DNA from: Staphylococcus hsinchuensis | Lineage (GTDB): Bacteria > Bacillota > Bacilli > Staphylococcales > Staphylococcaceae | NCBI RefSeq assembly: GCF_038789205.1 | Contig: NZ_CP128355.1 | Span: 1,550,001 to 1,614,000 of the forward strand | Reading direction: 5' to 3' | DNA length: 64,000 bases | Shown here: positions 1 through 9,786 of the stretch, piece by piece | Numbering within the stretch: the stretch's first letter is position 1 | How the letters are laid out: the number at the start of each line of letters is the position of its first letter | Translations under genes and position numbers: made by a program | Notes under the pieces: model-generated | Seen by the model: the letters and a program-made list of their open reading frames with translations, nothing else | Database searches by the model: none | Told to the model about the DNA's origin: nothing

Positions 1-47
1 GTTTATTAGAATAGTATATTTGATAAGTGTTGAGGAGGATTTACATC

Positions 48-440
48 TTGAAGTCGATTGGTCAAACATTAAAGAGTAATAGAGAAAGCTTAGGCATGAC
101 GTTATATGAATTAGAATCACGTACGCAGATTAAACGCAGTACTTTAACTTTAATTGAACAAAATCAATTTTCTTCTTTAACAAACGAAAATTATGCTGAA
201 GGCTTTATTAAAAAATATGCTAATGCGGTTAATGTTGACGCGAATCAATTAATTGATTCGCATAGAGACGAAATTCCCGATAGTAATCATAAATTAGATC
301 GAACACTATCAGCTTTTTCTAAAGATGAGAAACCTACATATCGCTCTAAAGACAATGAACCATGGCAGTTAGCAATTACGATGAGCTTTGTTGTCATTAT
401 CACGGTTATCTTGTGGATTATAGCAGTATTGCTGTTTTAA
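48..440 (+). CDS. RodZ/YmfM-like HTH membrane protein
   Basis: Small protein of about 130 residues with a Cro/CI-type helix-turn-helix near residues 5-65 and one hydrophobic segment at the C-terminus (residues about 107-129). This is the architecture of the YmfM/RodZ N-terminal half, a membrane-anchored cell-shape factor in other bacteria; the periplasmic part of RodZ is absent. I start it at TTG 48 because a GAGGAGG ribosome site lies about 9 bases upstream; a GTG at 27 is in frame but precedes that site. It lies directly before pgsA, the usual Firmicutes order. The role in cell shape is by homology only; DNA binding is possible but untested. Confidence 0.8.
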   Translation: MKSIGQTLKSNRESLGMTLYELESRTQIKRSTLTLIEQNQFSSLTNENYAEGFIKKYANAVNVDANQLIDSHRDEIPDSNHKLDRTLSAFSKDEKPTYRSKDNEPWQLAITMSFVVIITVILWIIAVLLF

Positions 441-465
441 GTTATTATAGAAATGAGGATTTAGT

Positions 466-1050
466 ATGAATATACCGAATTGGATAACACTGTTTAGGGT
501 TATCTTGATTCCGTTTTTTATTTTATTTGCGTTATGTAATTTTGGATTTGGTACAGTATCGATTTTAGGTGGATACGAAATTAGAATTGAATTATTAATC
601 AGTGGTATTATTTTTGTAGTTGCATCACTAAGTGACTATGTCGATGGTTATTTAGCTAGAAAATGGCAACTTGTAACAAATATGGGGAAATTTTTAGATC
701 CTCTAGCGGATAAATTATTAGTTTCAAGTGCACTGATTGTACTTATTGAAATTGGTTTATCTAATTCAGTTGTTGCGATTATTATTATCGCACGTGAATT
801 TGCAGTAACAGGTTTACGTCTATTACAAATTGAACAAGGCTTTGTGAGTGCTGCAGGTCAATTAGGTAAAGTGAAGACAGCTGTTACAATGGTTGCAATT
901 ATATGGATTTTATTCGGAGATCCGTTTGCACATTGGATTGGCTTCCCTATAGGACAAGTTTTACTTTATATCGGTGTATTCTTCACCATTTTATCTGGTA
1001 TTGAGTATTTCTATAAAGGTCGCGATGTATTTAAAGCGAAACATCAATAA
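466..1050 (+). CDS. pgsA: CDP-diacylglycerol--glycerol-3-phosphate 3-phosphatidyltransferase
   Basis: Makes phosphatidylglycerol-phosphate from CDP-diacylglycerol and sn-glycerol 3-phosphate, the committed step to phosphatidylglycerol and cardiolipin in the cytoplasmic membrane. The 194-residue protein has several membrane spans and the CDP-alcohol phosphotransferase motif: [11 protein letters not shown] then a [11 protein letters not shown] block near residues 56-85, which supplies the metal-binding aspartates. It starts [10 protein letters not shown], typical for PgsA. It lies 25 bases after the HTH gene and probably shares its transcript. A long copy of the dispersed intergenic repeat follows the stop codon. 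Confidence 0.97.
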   Translation: MNIPNWITLFRVILIPFFILFALCNFGFGTVSILGGYEIRIELLISGIIFVVASLSDYVDGYLARKWQLVTNMGKFLDPLADKLLVSSALIVLIEIGLSNSVVAIIIIAREFAVTGLRLLQIEQGFVSAAGQLGKVKTAVTMVAIIWILFGDPFAHWIGFPIGQVLLYIGVFFTILSGIEYFYKGRDVFKAKHQ

Positions 1051-1058
1051 TTCATTAA

Positions 1059-1215
1059 AAAGTCTGAGACAGTAAAAGATGTCTCAGACTTTTGTTAACT
1101 AGGCAATAAATGTCTGAACTGAAAATGTGCATATACCAAGCTTTTTTCAATCCTAGTCATCATTGCCGAGGTGGGGCTACGAAATCTCTATTAAAAATTG
1201 ATTTCTGTCCCATCC
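1059..1215 (+). repeat. Dispersed two-hairpin intergenic repeat, copy A (long, forward)
   Basis: Begins with a hairpin (AGTCTGAGACA / TGTCTCAGACT with a T run after it), passes through an AT-rich middle with a further inverted repeat, and ends with a second module (GTGGGGCTACGAAAT ... ATTTCTGTCCCA). The same two modules recur at six other places in the window. The first hairpin probably ends pgsA transcription. Confidence 0.85.
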
Positions 1216-1349
1216 TTTTTTTATATAAAATTTCAAAAACTAATAGAGTTAAAACGAAATTTTAGTTTTTATACGCTTCTCGCTTTATAATAAGGAATGT
1301 AGAAATTTTATAGTTATAAATTTATATAAGAAGCGTAAGGAGGCATAAA

Positions 1350-2492
1350 GTGAAAATATCTATTATTGCTGTTGGTTCAGAATTACTGCTAGGACAAATT
1401 GTAAATACAAATGGTCAATATCTATCTAAATTATTAAACGGCATAGGGCATAGTGTTGTTGAACACGTTGTAGTAGGTGATAATCCGCAAAGATTAGAAC
1501 GTGTCTTTAACAATGCACTGAATAATCATGATGCTGTAATATTTACAGGAGGATTAGGACCAACGAAAGATGATTTAACGAAACATACAATTGCCAAATG
1601 TTTAGATCGTGAACTTGTTACCGATCAAACGGCACTTGAAAGTATCGAACAATATTTTAACGATCAAAAAGTTGAGATGACTGCGAATAATCGTCAACAA
1701 GCACTTGTCATAGAAGGTTCACACGTATTAACGAATAAAGTTGGTATGGCACCAGGTATGCTTGTAGATCATCATGATAAAAAGATTGCCTTACTTCCTG
1801 GACCGCCTAGAGAAATGCAACCGATGGCAAAGGAAGAACTGTTACCACATCTCATGGATGACGAACGTATAATACATTCAGAATTATTACGATTTGCTGG
1901 TATTGGAGAATCTAAGTTGGAGACTGAGCTGCTTGATCTTATCGATGAACAGACGAATCCGACGCTTGCTCCTTTAGCGGGTGCTCACGAAGTTAATTTA
2001 CGTCTTACTGCAAATGCAACTTCAGTTAAGAAATGTGAAAAGTTAATAAAGCCTATAAAAAAAGAAATACTTTCACGTGTGGGTAAATATTATTATGGTT
2101 CAGATGACATTGTTATCGAACAAGCATTTATGAACGAAATGAAACAATCATTTGCGATTTATGATGGTGTCACTGATGGAGAGTTATATTCAAGATTACA
2201 AAACTTTAACGAGGATTATAAATTACAAGGCATGTTACCGCATCACACACAATTTGTTCAAGATGATGCAACGATTGAGAGACAATTGTCAGTTGGAGCG
2301 ACAATTGTAAAAGATTTATATAAAACTGATATAGGTATCGCCATATTAAATAAAGACGAAAATGTGTATTTAGGTATTTTAGAAAAGGGTAAACTTAAAA
2401 TCCAAACATTTAAAATGTCAAAAAGGAACAAATTACAAAAATCTAGAACACAAAACTATGTACTCATCAGATTACTAAATTGGCTAAATTAA
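1350..2492 (+). CDS. cinA: CinA-like protein with degenerate deamidase domain
   Basis: 380 residues, as usual for full-length CinA. The N-terminal MoaB/MogA-like domain (residues about 1-170; GSELLLGQ, FTGGLGPTKDD, LLPGPPREM) is well preserved and in the family hydrolyses ADP-ribose or FAD-type pyrophosphates. The C-terminal domain should be an NMN deamidase (PncC) with an ESCTGG-type nucleophile motif. Here the equivalent stretch reads YDGVTDGELYSRL (residues about 271-283) and the catalytic serine is missing. The start is GTG 1350 after an AGGAGG site. The cinA-recA order is common in Firmicutes. Deamidase activity is doubtful. Confidence 0.92.
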   Translation: MKISIIAVGSELLLGQIVNTNGQYLSKLLNGIGHSVVEHVVVGDNPQRLERVFNNALNNHDAVIFTGGLGPTKDDLTKHTIAKCLDRELVTDQTALESIEQYFNDQKVEMTANNRQQALVIEGSHVLTNKVGMAPGMLVDHHDKKIALLPGPPREMQPMAKEELLPHLMDDERIIHSELLRFAGIGESKLETELLDLIDEQTNPTLAPLAGAHEVNLRLTANATSVKKCEKLIKPIKKEILSRVGKYYYGSDDIVIEQAFMNEMKQSFAIYDGVTDGELYSRLQNFNEDYKLQGMLPHHTQFVQDDATIERQLSVGATIVKDLYKTDIGIAILNKDENVYLGILEKGKLKIQTFKMSKRNKLQKSRTQNYVLIRLLNWLN

Positions 2493-2564
2493 ATAGATGA
2501 TTGACTACAAAATTCAAAAATAGCACGTGTGTTCTCTTTTGAGTCTTTTCGCCTATAAAATTAA

Positions 2565-2578
2565 CGAACAAATATTCG
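2565..2578 (+). promoter_or_regulatory. LexA (SOS) box upstream of recA
   Basis: CGAACAAATATTCG is a near-palindromic Gram-positive LexA/DinR site. It lies 8 bases upstream of the recA -35 hexamer, so LexA bound here could block polymerase access. Confidence 0.85.
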
Positions 2579-2586
2579 TAAAATAC

Positions 2587-2615
2587 TTGAACTATGTTTA
2601 AATTCAAGGTATAGT
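2587..2615 (+). promoter_or_regulatory. recA promoter
   Basis: TTGAAC (-35) and TATAGT (-10) are separated by 17 bases, giving a SigA-type promoter with an expected start near 2622. This rules out translation starts upstream of that point. Confidence 0.75.
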
Positions 2616-2663
2616 ATGAGTAAGATATTTTACAGAGATTATTCTCGTATAGGAGGTCCAGCA

Positions 2664-3710
2664 TTGGATAACGATCGTCAAAAAGCATTAGATACAGTTA
2701 TAAAGAATATGGAGAAATCATTTGGTAAAGGTGCAGTAATGAAACTCGGTGATAATAAAGGTCGCAGAGTTTCAAGTGTATCAAGTGGGTCAGTAACATT
2801 AGATAACGCATTAGGCGTAGGTGGTTACCCTAAAGGCCGTATAGTTGAGATTTATGGTCCAGAAAGTTCTGGTAAGACGACAGTTGCCTTACACGCTATC
2901 GCTGAAGTTCAGAAAAATGGTGGTATCGCAGCATTTATCGACGCTGAGCATGCATTAGACCCTGTATACGCTCAAGCCTTAGGTGTCGACATTGATAATC
3001 TTTACTTATCACAACCAGATCACGGAGAGCAAGGTTTAGAAATCGCAGAAGCGTTCGTTCGAAGTGGCGCTGTTGATATTGTAGTAGTTGACTCTGTTGC
3101 AGCATTAACACCAAAGGCTGAAATTGAAGGTGAAATGGGCGATACGCACGTAGGTTTACAAGCGAGATTAATGTCACAAGCACTACGTAAGTTATCTGCA
3201 GCTATTTCTAAATCTAATACTACAGCAATCTTTATCAACCAAGTACGTGAAAAAGTCGGCGTTATGTTCGGTAACCCTGAAGTAACACCTGGTGGTCGTG
3301 CATTGAAATTCTATAGTTCTATTCGTATTGAAGTTCGCCGTGCTGAACAATTGAAACAAGGTCAAGATATTGTTGGTAATAGAACTAAGATTAAAGTAGT
3401 TAAAAACAAAGTTGCTCCACCATTCAGAGTAGCAGAAGTTGATATTATGTATGGTAAAGGTATTTCTAAAGAAGGAGAGCTTATCGATTTAGGTGTAGAA
3501 AACGATATTGTTGATAAATCAGGTGCATGGTATTCATATAATGGTGACCGTATGGGTCAAGGTAAGGAAAATGTTAAAACTTACTTGAAAGAAAATCCAG
3601 AAGTGAAAAACGACATCGATCAGAAATTACGCGAGAAATTGGGTATTTTTGATGGAGATGTAGAAGAGTCAGAAGAAGAAAGTACTCCTGAAACACTTTT
3701 TGATGAATAA
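2664..3710 (+). CDS. recA: Recombinase RecA
   Basis: DNA strand-exchange ATPase and co-protease for LexA. The 348-residue protein has Walker A GPESSGKT at about residues 65-72, Walker [12 protein letters not shown], the L2 loop region [18 protein letters not shown] and the usual acidic tail. I choose the TTG start at 2664, giving [10 protein letters not shown], because an AGGAGGT site lies 6 bases upstream; an in-frame upstream start at 2616 sits on the promoter. It has its own promoter and LexA box and a hairpin terminator at 3761-3793, so it is a single-gene SOS unit. Confidence 0.98.
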   Translation: MDNDRQKALDTVIKNMEKSFGKGAVMKLGDNKGRRVSSVSSGSVTLDNALGVGGYPKGRIVEIYGPESSGKTTVALHAIAEVQKNGGIAAFIDAEHALDPVYAQALGVDIDNLYLSQPDHGEQGLEIAEAFVRSGAVDIVVVDSVAALTPKAEIEGEMGDTHVGLQARLMSQALRKLSAAISKSNTTAIFINQVREKVGVMFGNPEVTPGGRALKFYSSIRIEVRRAEQLKQGQDIVGNRTKIKVVKNKVAPPFRVAEVDIMYGKGISKEGELIDLGVENDIVDKSGAWYSYNGDRMGQGKENVKTYLKENPEVKNDIDQKLREKLGIFDGDVEESEEESTPETLFDE

Positions 3711-3760
3711 AATTAGAGTTTAACCACCAATATAATAGTTATATATGATATTCTATAGTT

Positions 3761-3793
3761 AGAGCGTATATATAAGGTATACGCTCTTTTTAT
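3761..3793 (+). terminator. recA terminator
   Basis: Hairpin AGAGCGTATA / TATACGCTCT followed by TTTTTAT. Confidence 0.9.
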
Positions 3794-3991
3794 ATTAGAA
3801 TAAATCTTATTTTTTGAATTATGAAGTTGTATTTAAGTGTTGTTATAAGTAGGTAAATTATTGAAATGGAAACCTTGACACTTATTTACTTAAGACCGTA
3901 CAATTGTAGTTGTATGATTCTTATATAACTTCATATAATCATATTTGAATTTGATATAAAGAGCAAAAATCCTAGAAAAGGGGGTGTTTGT

Positions 3992-5551
3992 GTGGATTTA
4001 TTAAACCTCCTACTCGTTTTGCTAGGTATTATTCTCGGAGTTGTTGTAGGGTATATGATAGCCCGTAATTTATTGCATCAAAAGCAATTACAAGCAAGAC
4101 AAACTGCCGAAGATATTATCGCTCACGGTAAAAAAGAAGCAGATAATATTAAGAAGGAAAAGCTCTTAGAAGCTAAAGAAGAAAATCAATTCTTAAAAGA
4201 ACAAAGTGAAAATGAACTTCGTGAGAGACGTGGTGATCTTCAAAGGCAAGAAACCCGACTTCTTCAAAAAGAAGAAAATCTAGATCGAAAATCTGATCTC
4301 TTAGACAAAAAAGATGAGATTTTAGAGCAAAAAGAATCTGAACTTGAAGAACAACAACAACAAGTAGATGCAAAAGAGAGTAGTGTTCAATCATTAATAA
4401 ATAAGCATGAACAAGAATTAGAACGCATCTCTGGTCTCACTCAAGAAGAAGCTGCCCAAGAGCAACTTCAAAGAGTCGAAGATGAATTGTCACAAGATAT
4501 TGCAGTACTTGTTAAGGAAAAAGAAAGAGAAGCTAAAGAAGCGGTCGATAAAAATGCGAAAGAATTATTAGCTACTACTGTTCAAAGATTAGCAGCTGAA
4601 CATACAACGGAATCAACCGTTTCTGTTGTAAACTTACCGAATGATGAGATGAAAGGTCGAATTATTGGAAGAGAAGGCCGTAATATTAGAACATTAGAGA
4701 CATTAACAGGCATTGATTTAATTATAGATGATACGCCTGAAGCAGTAATACTTTCAGGATTTGACCCAATTCGTCGAGAAATTGCTAGAACAGCTTTAGT
4801 AAATCTAGTATCAGATGGTCGTATACATCCGGGTCGCATCGAAGACATGGTCGATAAAGCCCGTAAAGAAGTAGATGATATTATTAGAGATGCTGGTGAA
4901 CAAGCTACATTTGAAATTAACGTTCATAATATGCATCCAGATTTAGTGAAAATTTTAGGACGATTACAGTATCGTACAAGCTATGGACAAAATGTTTTAA
5001 AACATTCTATTGAAGTTGCTCACCTAAGTGGAATGTTAGCAGCTGAACTAGGAGAAGACGTTACAATAGCTAAAAGAGCCGGCTTATTACATGATGTTGG
5101 TAAAGCAATCGATCATGAAGTCGAAGGTAGCCATGTTGAAATTGGTGTCGAATTAGCTAAGAAATATGATGAAAAAGAAATAGTTATTAACGCTATTCAT
5201 TCACATCACGGGGACGTAGAACCAACTTCTATTATTTCTATATTAGTTGCAGCAGCCGATGCATTATCTGCAGCTAGACCAGGTGCTCGTAAAGAGACGT
5301 TAGAAAATTATATTAGAAGATTGGAAAGATTGGAAACATTATCTGAAAGCTATGATGGTGTTGAAAAGGCATTTGCGATCCAAGCTGGTAGAGAGATTCG
5401 TGTAATCGTATCACCAGACAATATCGACGATTTAAAATCTCATCGCTTAGCAAGAGATATCAAAGACCAAATTGAAGATGAACTTCAATATCCAGGTCAT
5501 ATAAAAGTGACAGTTGTTCGTGAGACGAGAGCAATTGAATATGCAAAATAA
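3992..5551 (+). CDS. rny: Ribonuclease Y (CvfA)
   Basis: Membrane-anchored endoribonuclease that starts decay or processing of many mRNAs. The 519-residue protein has an N-terminal membrane helix (residues about 5-25), a long charged coiled coil (about 30-200), a KH RNA-binding domain with [15 protein letters not shown] near 221, and an HD nuclease domain with LLHDVGKA near 366. The start is GTG 3992 after an AAAAGGGGGTG site. The gene is monocistronic, between the recA and rny hairpin terminators. In staphylococci the protein is also known as CvfA. The RNase Y partner protein RicA is encoded at 12.6 kb. Confidence 0.97.
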   Translation: MDLLNLLLVLLGIILGVVVGYMIARNLLHQKQLQARQTAEDIIAHGKKEADNIKKEKLLEAKEENQFLKEQSENELRERRGDLQRQETRLLQKEENLDRKSDLLDKKDEILEQKESELEEQQQQVDAKESSVQSLINKHEQELERISGLTQEEAAQEQLQRVEDELSQDIAVLVKEKEREAKEAVDKNAKELLATTVQRLAAEHTTESTVSVVNLPNDEMKGRIIGREGRNIRTLETLTGIDLIIDDTPEAVILSGFDPIRREIARTALVNLVSDGRIHPGRIEDMVDKARKEVDDIIRDAGEQATFEINVHNMHPDLVKILGRLQYRTSYGQNVLKHSIEVAHLSGMLAAELGEDVTIAKRAGLLHDVGKAIDHEVEGSHVEIGVELAKKYDEKEIVINAIHSHHGDVEPTSIISILVAAADALSAARPGARKETLENYIRRLERLETLSESYDGVEKAFAIQAGREIRVIVSPDNIDDLKSHRLARDIKDQIEDELQYPGHIKVTVVRETRAIEYAK

Positions 5552-5553
5552 TC

Positions 5554-5580
5554 AGCTAGCCAATTCGGGCTAGCTTTTTT
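5554..5580 (+). terminator. rny terminator
   Basis: AGCTAGCC / GGGCTAGCT stem, 5-base loop, then six T residues, three bases after the rny stop codon. Confidence 0.93.
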
Positions 5581-5610
5581 ATTTGTACATAAATTCTATG
5601 AAAAATGGGT

Positions 5611-5703
5611 GTGGGAGAGAAATCGAATTTTCTAATAGAGATCTCGTAGTCCCACTAGTTAACAAAGAAGCTGAGACAACTATTTTTGTCCCAGCCTCTT
5701 TCT
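5611..5703 (-). repeat. Dispersed two-hairpin intergenic repeat, copy B (short, reverse)
   Basis: Reverse-complement arrangement of copy A with the middle removed: GTGGGAGAGAAAT ... GTAGTCCCAC, then GCTGAGACA ... TTGTCCCAGC. The junction base string TAGTTAACAAA is also present in copy A, placing the missing segment exactly between the two modules. Confidence 0.85.
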
Positions 5704-5764
5704 CAATTTAAATATATTTCTAATCTACTTATTATTCAAAAATGAGATTCAATTTATATTTAAC

Positions 5765-5980
5765 TTATTTTAACTCTAAGTCTGCAGATTTTACTTCTTG
5801 AATGATTTCAGCAGTATCATAACAATTAGTTGCGATGTTAGCATATCTTTCAGCTAAACGGTACGCATTGATATATAGTTCTAAACTTTCTTTAGCGATA
5901 TCTTCTGCGTCTTCACTTTTAGATGGATTTGCTGTAACTACTAAATCAGCAAAATGTTGTGGATCAATGTTAATTGACAT
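5765..5980 (-). CDS. Uncharacterised 71-residue staphylococcal protein
   Basis: I do not recognise a named family. The product is small, helical in character, acidic and without a signal or membrane segment. Support for a real gene is a good ribosome site (TAGGAGTTG) about 6 bases before ATG, its placement alone on the minus strand between rny and ymdB, and a normal-looking protein composition. No function can be assigned from the sequence. Confidence 0.75.
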   Translation of the reverse strand: MSINIDPQHFADLVVTANPSKSEDAEDIAKESLELYINAYRLAERYANIATNCYDTAEIIQEVKSADLELK

Positions 5981-6144
5981 ATATTACAACTCCTATGTTT
6001 TGGTTTAGAAAAATTTTAATCTACTATTATTGATACCACTTGAACAATGATTAAAACTTATATTTATTTTAGATATTTTTAGAAGATACTTTTCTTCATA
6101 TCTCATTTACTTTAAACTAGCAGTAAGAGAGGATGAACTTATAA

Positions 6145-6936
6145 ATGAGAATATTATTTATTGGGGATATCGTAGGTAAGGTTGGTAGAGAAGCCATTTC
6201 AACTTATCTATCCAAATTAAAACAAACACATAGACCTACAATTACAATTGTAAATGCTGAAAATGCTGCCCACGGTAAAGGTATCACTGAAAAAATATAT
6301 AAAGAATTATTACGCGAAGGCGTAGATTTTATGACGATGGGCAACCATACATACGGTCAACGTCAGATATATGATTTTATTGATGAAGCAAAACGTATGG
6401 TACGTCCAGCAAATTATCCGGAAGAAGCACCGGGAGTGGGAATGAGATTTGTCCAAATTAACGATATAAAGTTAGCGGTTATTAACTTACAAGGCCGTGC
6501 ATTTATGCAAGATATAGATGATCCATTTAAAAAAGCGGATGCACTAATTGAAGAAGCTCAAAAAGAAACGGATTACATCTTCGTGGATTTTCATGCGGAA
6601 ACTACATCTGAGAAAAATGCAATGGGTTGGTATTTAGATGGAAGAGTGAGTGCCGTTGTCGGTACGCATACACATATACAAACTTCGGACGAAAGAATCT
6701 TACCAGGTCGTACAGGTTACATTACAGATGTCGGAATGACTGGTTATTATGATGGTATATTAGGTATTAATCGTGACGAAGTGATTTACCGATTCTTAAC
6801 GAGCTTACCACAAAGACATGTCGTACCTGACACAGGTCGTAGTGTATTATCAGGTGTAATTATTGACCTTGATAAAAACGGTAAGACAAAACACATTGAA
6901 CGTGTTTTAATTAATGACGATCATCCTTTAACATAG
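6145..6936 (+). CDS. ymdB: YmdB-family metallophosphoesterase
   Basis: 263-residue calcineurin-like phosphoesterase. The metal-binding motifs are in order: GDIVGKVG at residues 6-13, NAENAAHGKG near 39, MGNHTYG near 66, DFHAE near 148 and GTHTHIQT near 173. YmdB of Bacillus subtilis hydrolyses 2',3'- and 3',5'-cyclic nucleotides and affects biofilm and motility decisions, and it is usually encoded next to rny, as here. Cytosolic. The start ATG 6145 follows GAGAGGATG. A hairpin after the stop ends the transcript. Confidence 0.93.
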   Translation: MRILFIGDIVGKVGREAISTYLSKLKQTHRPTITIVNAENAAHGKGITEKIYKELLREGVDFMTMGNHTYGQRQIYDFIDEAKRMVRPANYPEEAPGVGMRFVQINDIKLAVINLQGRAFMQDIDDPFKKADALIEEAQKETDYIFVDFHAETTSEKNAMGWYLDGRVSAVVGTHTHIQTSDERILPGRTGYITDVGMTGYYDGILGINRDEVIYRFLTSLPQRHVVPDTGRSVLSGVIIDLDKNGKTKHIERVLINDDHPLT

Positions 6937-6966
6937 TATCGTCCATTAGTATGAGTTTAGTATTGT

Positions 6967-6999
6967 ACCACTTTTATCATAGTATAAAGGTGGTTTATT
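6967..6999 (+). terminator. ymdB terminator
   Basis: ACCACTTTTAT / ATAAAGGTGGT stem followed by a T-rich run (TTATTTTG). Confidence 0.8.
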
Positions 7000-7047
7000 T
7001 TGATATCATTAAAAATAAAAGAAATTACCACTAGGAGGCAAGATGAT

Positions 7048-8808
7048 ATGAAATCACAAGTATCATGGAAAGTGGGCGGTCAACAAGGTGAAGGTATCGA
7101 ATCAACAGGAGAAATCTTCGCAACTGCAATGAACCGTAAAGGATACTATTTATATGGTTATCGTCATTTTTCAAGTAGAATTAAAGGCGGACATACCAAT
7201 AATAAAATTAGAGTATCTACAACACCCGTTCATGCAATAAGTGACGACTTAGATATATTGATTGCATTTGATCAAGAAACAATAGAAGTTAACCACCATG
7301 AAATGCGATCAGATAGTGTTATTATCGCGGATAGTAAAGCAAAGCCTGAAAAACCAGAAGACTGTCAGGCTCAATTAATAGATTTACCATTTACAGCAAC
7401 CGCAAAAGAACTCGGCACAGCTTTAATGAAAAACATGGTTGCTATAGGTGCTACATGTGCAGTAATGCATTTAGAAACTGAAGATTTTGAATCTCTCATC
7501 ACTAATATGTTTAGTAAAAAAGGTGAAAAAGTTGTAGAGATGAATATACAAGCGCTGCATGAAGGATATAAATTAATGACTGAGCATCTAGAAACAATCA
7601 AAGGTGATTATGAACTTGAAGCAACGACGAAGCAACCTCATCTTTATATGATAGGTAATGATGCGATAGGATTAGGTGCATTGTCAGGCGGTGCTAGATT
7701 TATGGCTGCTTACCCAATTACACCTGCTTCAGAAATCATGGAATATATGATTGAAAATCTACCTAAAGTTGGTGGTACGGTCGTACAAACTGAAGATGAA
7801 ATTGCTGCTGCTAATATGGCAATTGGATCAAACTATGCAGGCGTTCGTGCCTTTACAGCGAGTGCTGGACCAGGATTGTCATTAATGATGGAAGCAATCG
7901 GATTATCGGGGATGACTGAAACACCATTTGTTGTCGTTAATACACAACGAGGTGGACCATCTACTGGACTTCCAACTAAGCAAGAACAGTCTGATTTAAT
8001 GCAAATGATTTATGGTACACATGGTGATATACCTAAGATTGTTGTGGCACCTACTGATGCAGAAGATGCATTTTATCTAACAACAGAGGCATTTAACTTA
8101 GCTGAAATTTATCAGTGTCCTGTAATCATTTTAAGTGATTTACAATTATCATTAGGTAAACAAACAGTTGAAGATTTAGATTATAATAAAATCTCAATCA
8201 ACCGCGGTGAACTTATCGATTCAGAAATTGAACGAGATGAAGGAGATAAAGCATACTTTAAACGTTACGCTTTAACTGAAAGTGGTATATCACCACGTCC
8301 TGTTCCAGGAACAAAAGGTGGTATTCACCATGTAACAGGTGTTGAACACAATGAAGAAGGTAAAACGAGTGAAGCGGCAGAAAATAGACAACAACAAATG
8401 GAAAAACGTATGCGTAAAACTGAGCATTTACTCATAGAAGATCCAGTAGAAGCAGATACGCAACACGACGAAGCAGATATTTTATATCTCGGATTTATCT
8501 CAACTAAAGGTGCGATTCAAGAAGGTAAGCAACGATTAGAGCAACAAGGTGTAAGTGTGAACCATTTACAAATTAGACAAATCCATCCATTCCCGAAAGA
8601 AACAATTCAACAAGCAATAGATAAAGCATCTAAAGTGGTTGTCGTTGAACACAATTACCAAGGACAACTTGCAAATATAATTAAGATGAATGTCAATGTA
8701 GGCGATAAATTAGTAAACCAAACGAAATATAATGGTACGCCATTCCTTCCTAAAGAAATTGAGACAAAGGGATTAGAAATTGCCAAAGACCTAAAGGAGT
8801 TGGTATAA
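7048..8808 (+). CDS. korA: 2-oxoacid:ferredoxin oxidoreductase, fused gamma-alpha subunit
   Basis: Subunit of a thiamine-diphosphate enzyme that oxidatively decarboxylates a 2-oxoacid (2-oxoglutarate or pyruvate) to an acyl-CoA using ferredoxin or a quinone-linked acceptor. The 586-residue chain fuses a gamma domain (residues about 1-190; GGQQGEGIESTGE, SSRIKGGHTNN) to the alpha pyrimidine-binding domain (AAYPITPASEIMEY, VQTEDEIAAANMAIG, TASAGPGLSLM). The start is ATG 7048 because AGGAGG lies about 9 bases before it; an in-frame TTG at 7000 is unsupported. It is directly followed by korB with no gap. The exact substrate is not readable from sequence; porA is an alternative name. Confidence 0.93.
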   Translation: MKSQVSWKVGGQQGEGIESTGEIFATAMNRKGYYLYGYRHFSSRIKGGHTNNKIRVSTTPVHAISDDLDILIAFDQETIEVNHHEMRSDSVIIADSKAKPEKPEDCQAQLIDLPFTATAKELGTALMKNMVAIGATCAVMHLETEDFESLITNMFSKKGEKVVEMNIQALHEGYKLMTEHLETIKGDYELEATTKQPHLYMIGNDAIGLGALSGGARFMAAYPITPASEIMEYMIENLPKVGGTVVQTEDEIAAANMAIGSNYAGVRAFTASAGPGLSLMMEAIGLSGMTETPFVVVNTQRGGPSTGLPTKQEQSDLMQMIYGTHGDIPKIVVAPTDAEDAFYLTTEAFNLAEIYQCPVIILSDLQLSLGKQTVEDLDYNKISINRGELIDSEIERDEGDKAYFKRYALTESGISPRPVPGTKGGIHHVTGVEHNEEGKTSEAAENRQQQMEKRMRKTEHLLIEDPVEADTQHDEADILYLGFISTKGAIQEGKQRLEQQGVSVNHLQIRQIHPFPKETIQQAIDKASKVVVVEHNYQGQLANIIKMNVNVGDKLVNQTKYNGTPFLPKEIETKGLEIAKDLKELV

Positions 8809-9675
8809 ATGGCAACATTTAAAGATTTTAGAAACAATGTTAAACCGAATTGGTGTCCTGGTTGTGGTGACTTCTCAGTACAAGCAGCAATTCAAAAAGC
8901 AGCAGTAAATGTAGGGTTAGAACCTGAAGAAGTTGCATTAATTACAGGTATCGGTTGCTCTGGGCGTTTATCAGGTTACGTGAATGCTTATGGCGTGCAC
9001 GGTATTCATGGTCGTGCACTTCCACTAGCTCAAGGTGTGAAAATGGCTAACCGAGATTTAAATGTCATTGTATCAGGTGGCGATGGTGACGGTTACGCAA
9101 TAGGTATGGGACATACGATACATGCCTTACGTAGAAATATGAATATTACGTATATAGTAATGGATAATCAGATATACGGACTTACAAAAGGCCAAACTTC
9201 ACCATCTTCCGCGCAAGGATTCGTGACTAAATCTACGCCAAAAGGTAATATCGAGCAAAATGTCGCACCATTAGAACTTGCACTATCTTCTGGAGCAACA
9301 TTTGTAGCACAAGGCTTCTCAAGTGATATTAAAGCACTTACGAAAATGATAGAAGAAGCTATAAACCATGATGGTTTCTCATTTGTGAATGTATTCTCAC
9401 CATGTGTCACATACAATAAAGTGAATACGTATGATTGGTTTAAAGAAAATTTAACTGATATCGAGGATATTGAAGGATACGATGTTACAGATAAATCAGT
9501 AGCTTCTCAAAAAGTACTTGAATATGATTCGTTAATTAAAGGCATTGTATATCAAGATAAAGAAACCCCTTCATTTGAGTCACAAATTGCTGAAATGGAA
9601 GGCAAACCGTTAGCTAAAAAAGATATTCAGTTAGAAGCAAATCAATTTGAAGAATTGAAAAAACAATTTATATAA
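8809..9675 (+). CDS. korB: 2-oxoacid:ferredoxin oxidoreductase beta subunit
   Basis: TPP-binding partner of the preceding subunit, 288 residues. The N-terminal PNWCPGCGDFSVQAA motif and GGDGDGYAIGMGH (residues about 87-99) followed by DNQIYGLTKGQTSP are typical of the KorB/PorB TPP site. Its ATG follows the korA stop TAA directly, with the ribosome site AAGGAG inside the end of korA, so the two are translationally coupled. There is no separate ferredoxin or delta subunit nearby. A hairpin follows the stop. Confidence 0.94.
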   Translation: MATFKDFRNNVKPNWCPGCGDFSVQAAIQKAAVNVGLEPEEVALITGIGCSGRLSGYVNAYGVHGIHGRALPLAQGVKMANRDLNVIVSGGDGDGYAIGMGHTIHALRRNMNITYIVMDNQIYGLTKGQTSPSSAQGFVTKSTPKGNIEQNVAPLELALSSGATFVAQGFSSDIKALTKMIEEAINHDGFSFVNVFSPCVTYNKVNTYDWFKENLTDIEDIEGYDVTDKSVASQKVLEYDSLIKGIVYQDKETPSFESQIAEMEGKPLAKKDIQLEANQFEELKKQFI

Positions 9676-9700
9676 ACGGTTAAACTACTAACTTAATTAA

Positions 9701-9757
9701 ATAGTTGATACTATACAGATATAAACGAAATATTTGTGTAGTGTCGACTATTTTTTG
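9701..9757 (+). terminator. korAB terminator
   Basis: Long imperfect hairpin (ATAGTTGATACTATACA with a GTGTAGTGTCGACTAT partner, several G-U pairs) followed by TTTTTTG. Confidence 0.65.
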
Positions 9758-9786
9758 TTTTACTAAACTTTAAAGGAGCGTTTTAA

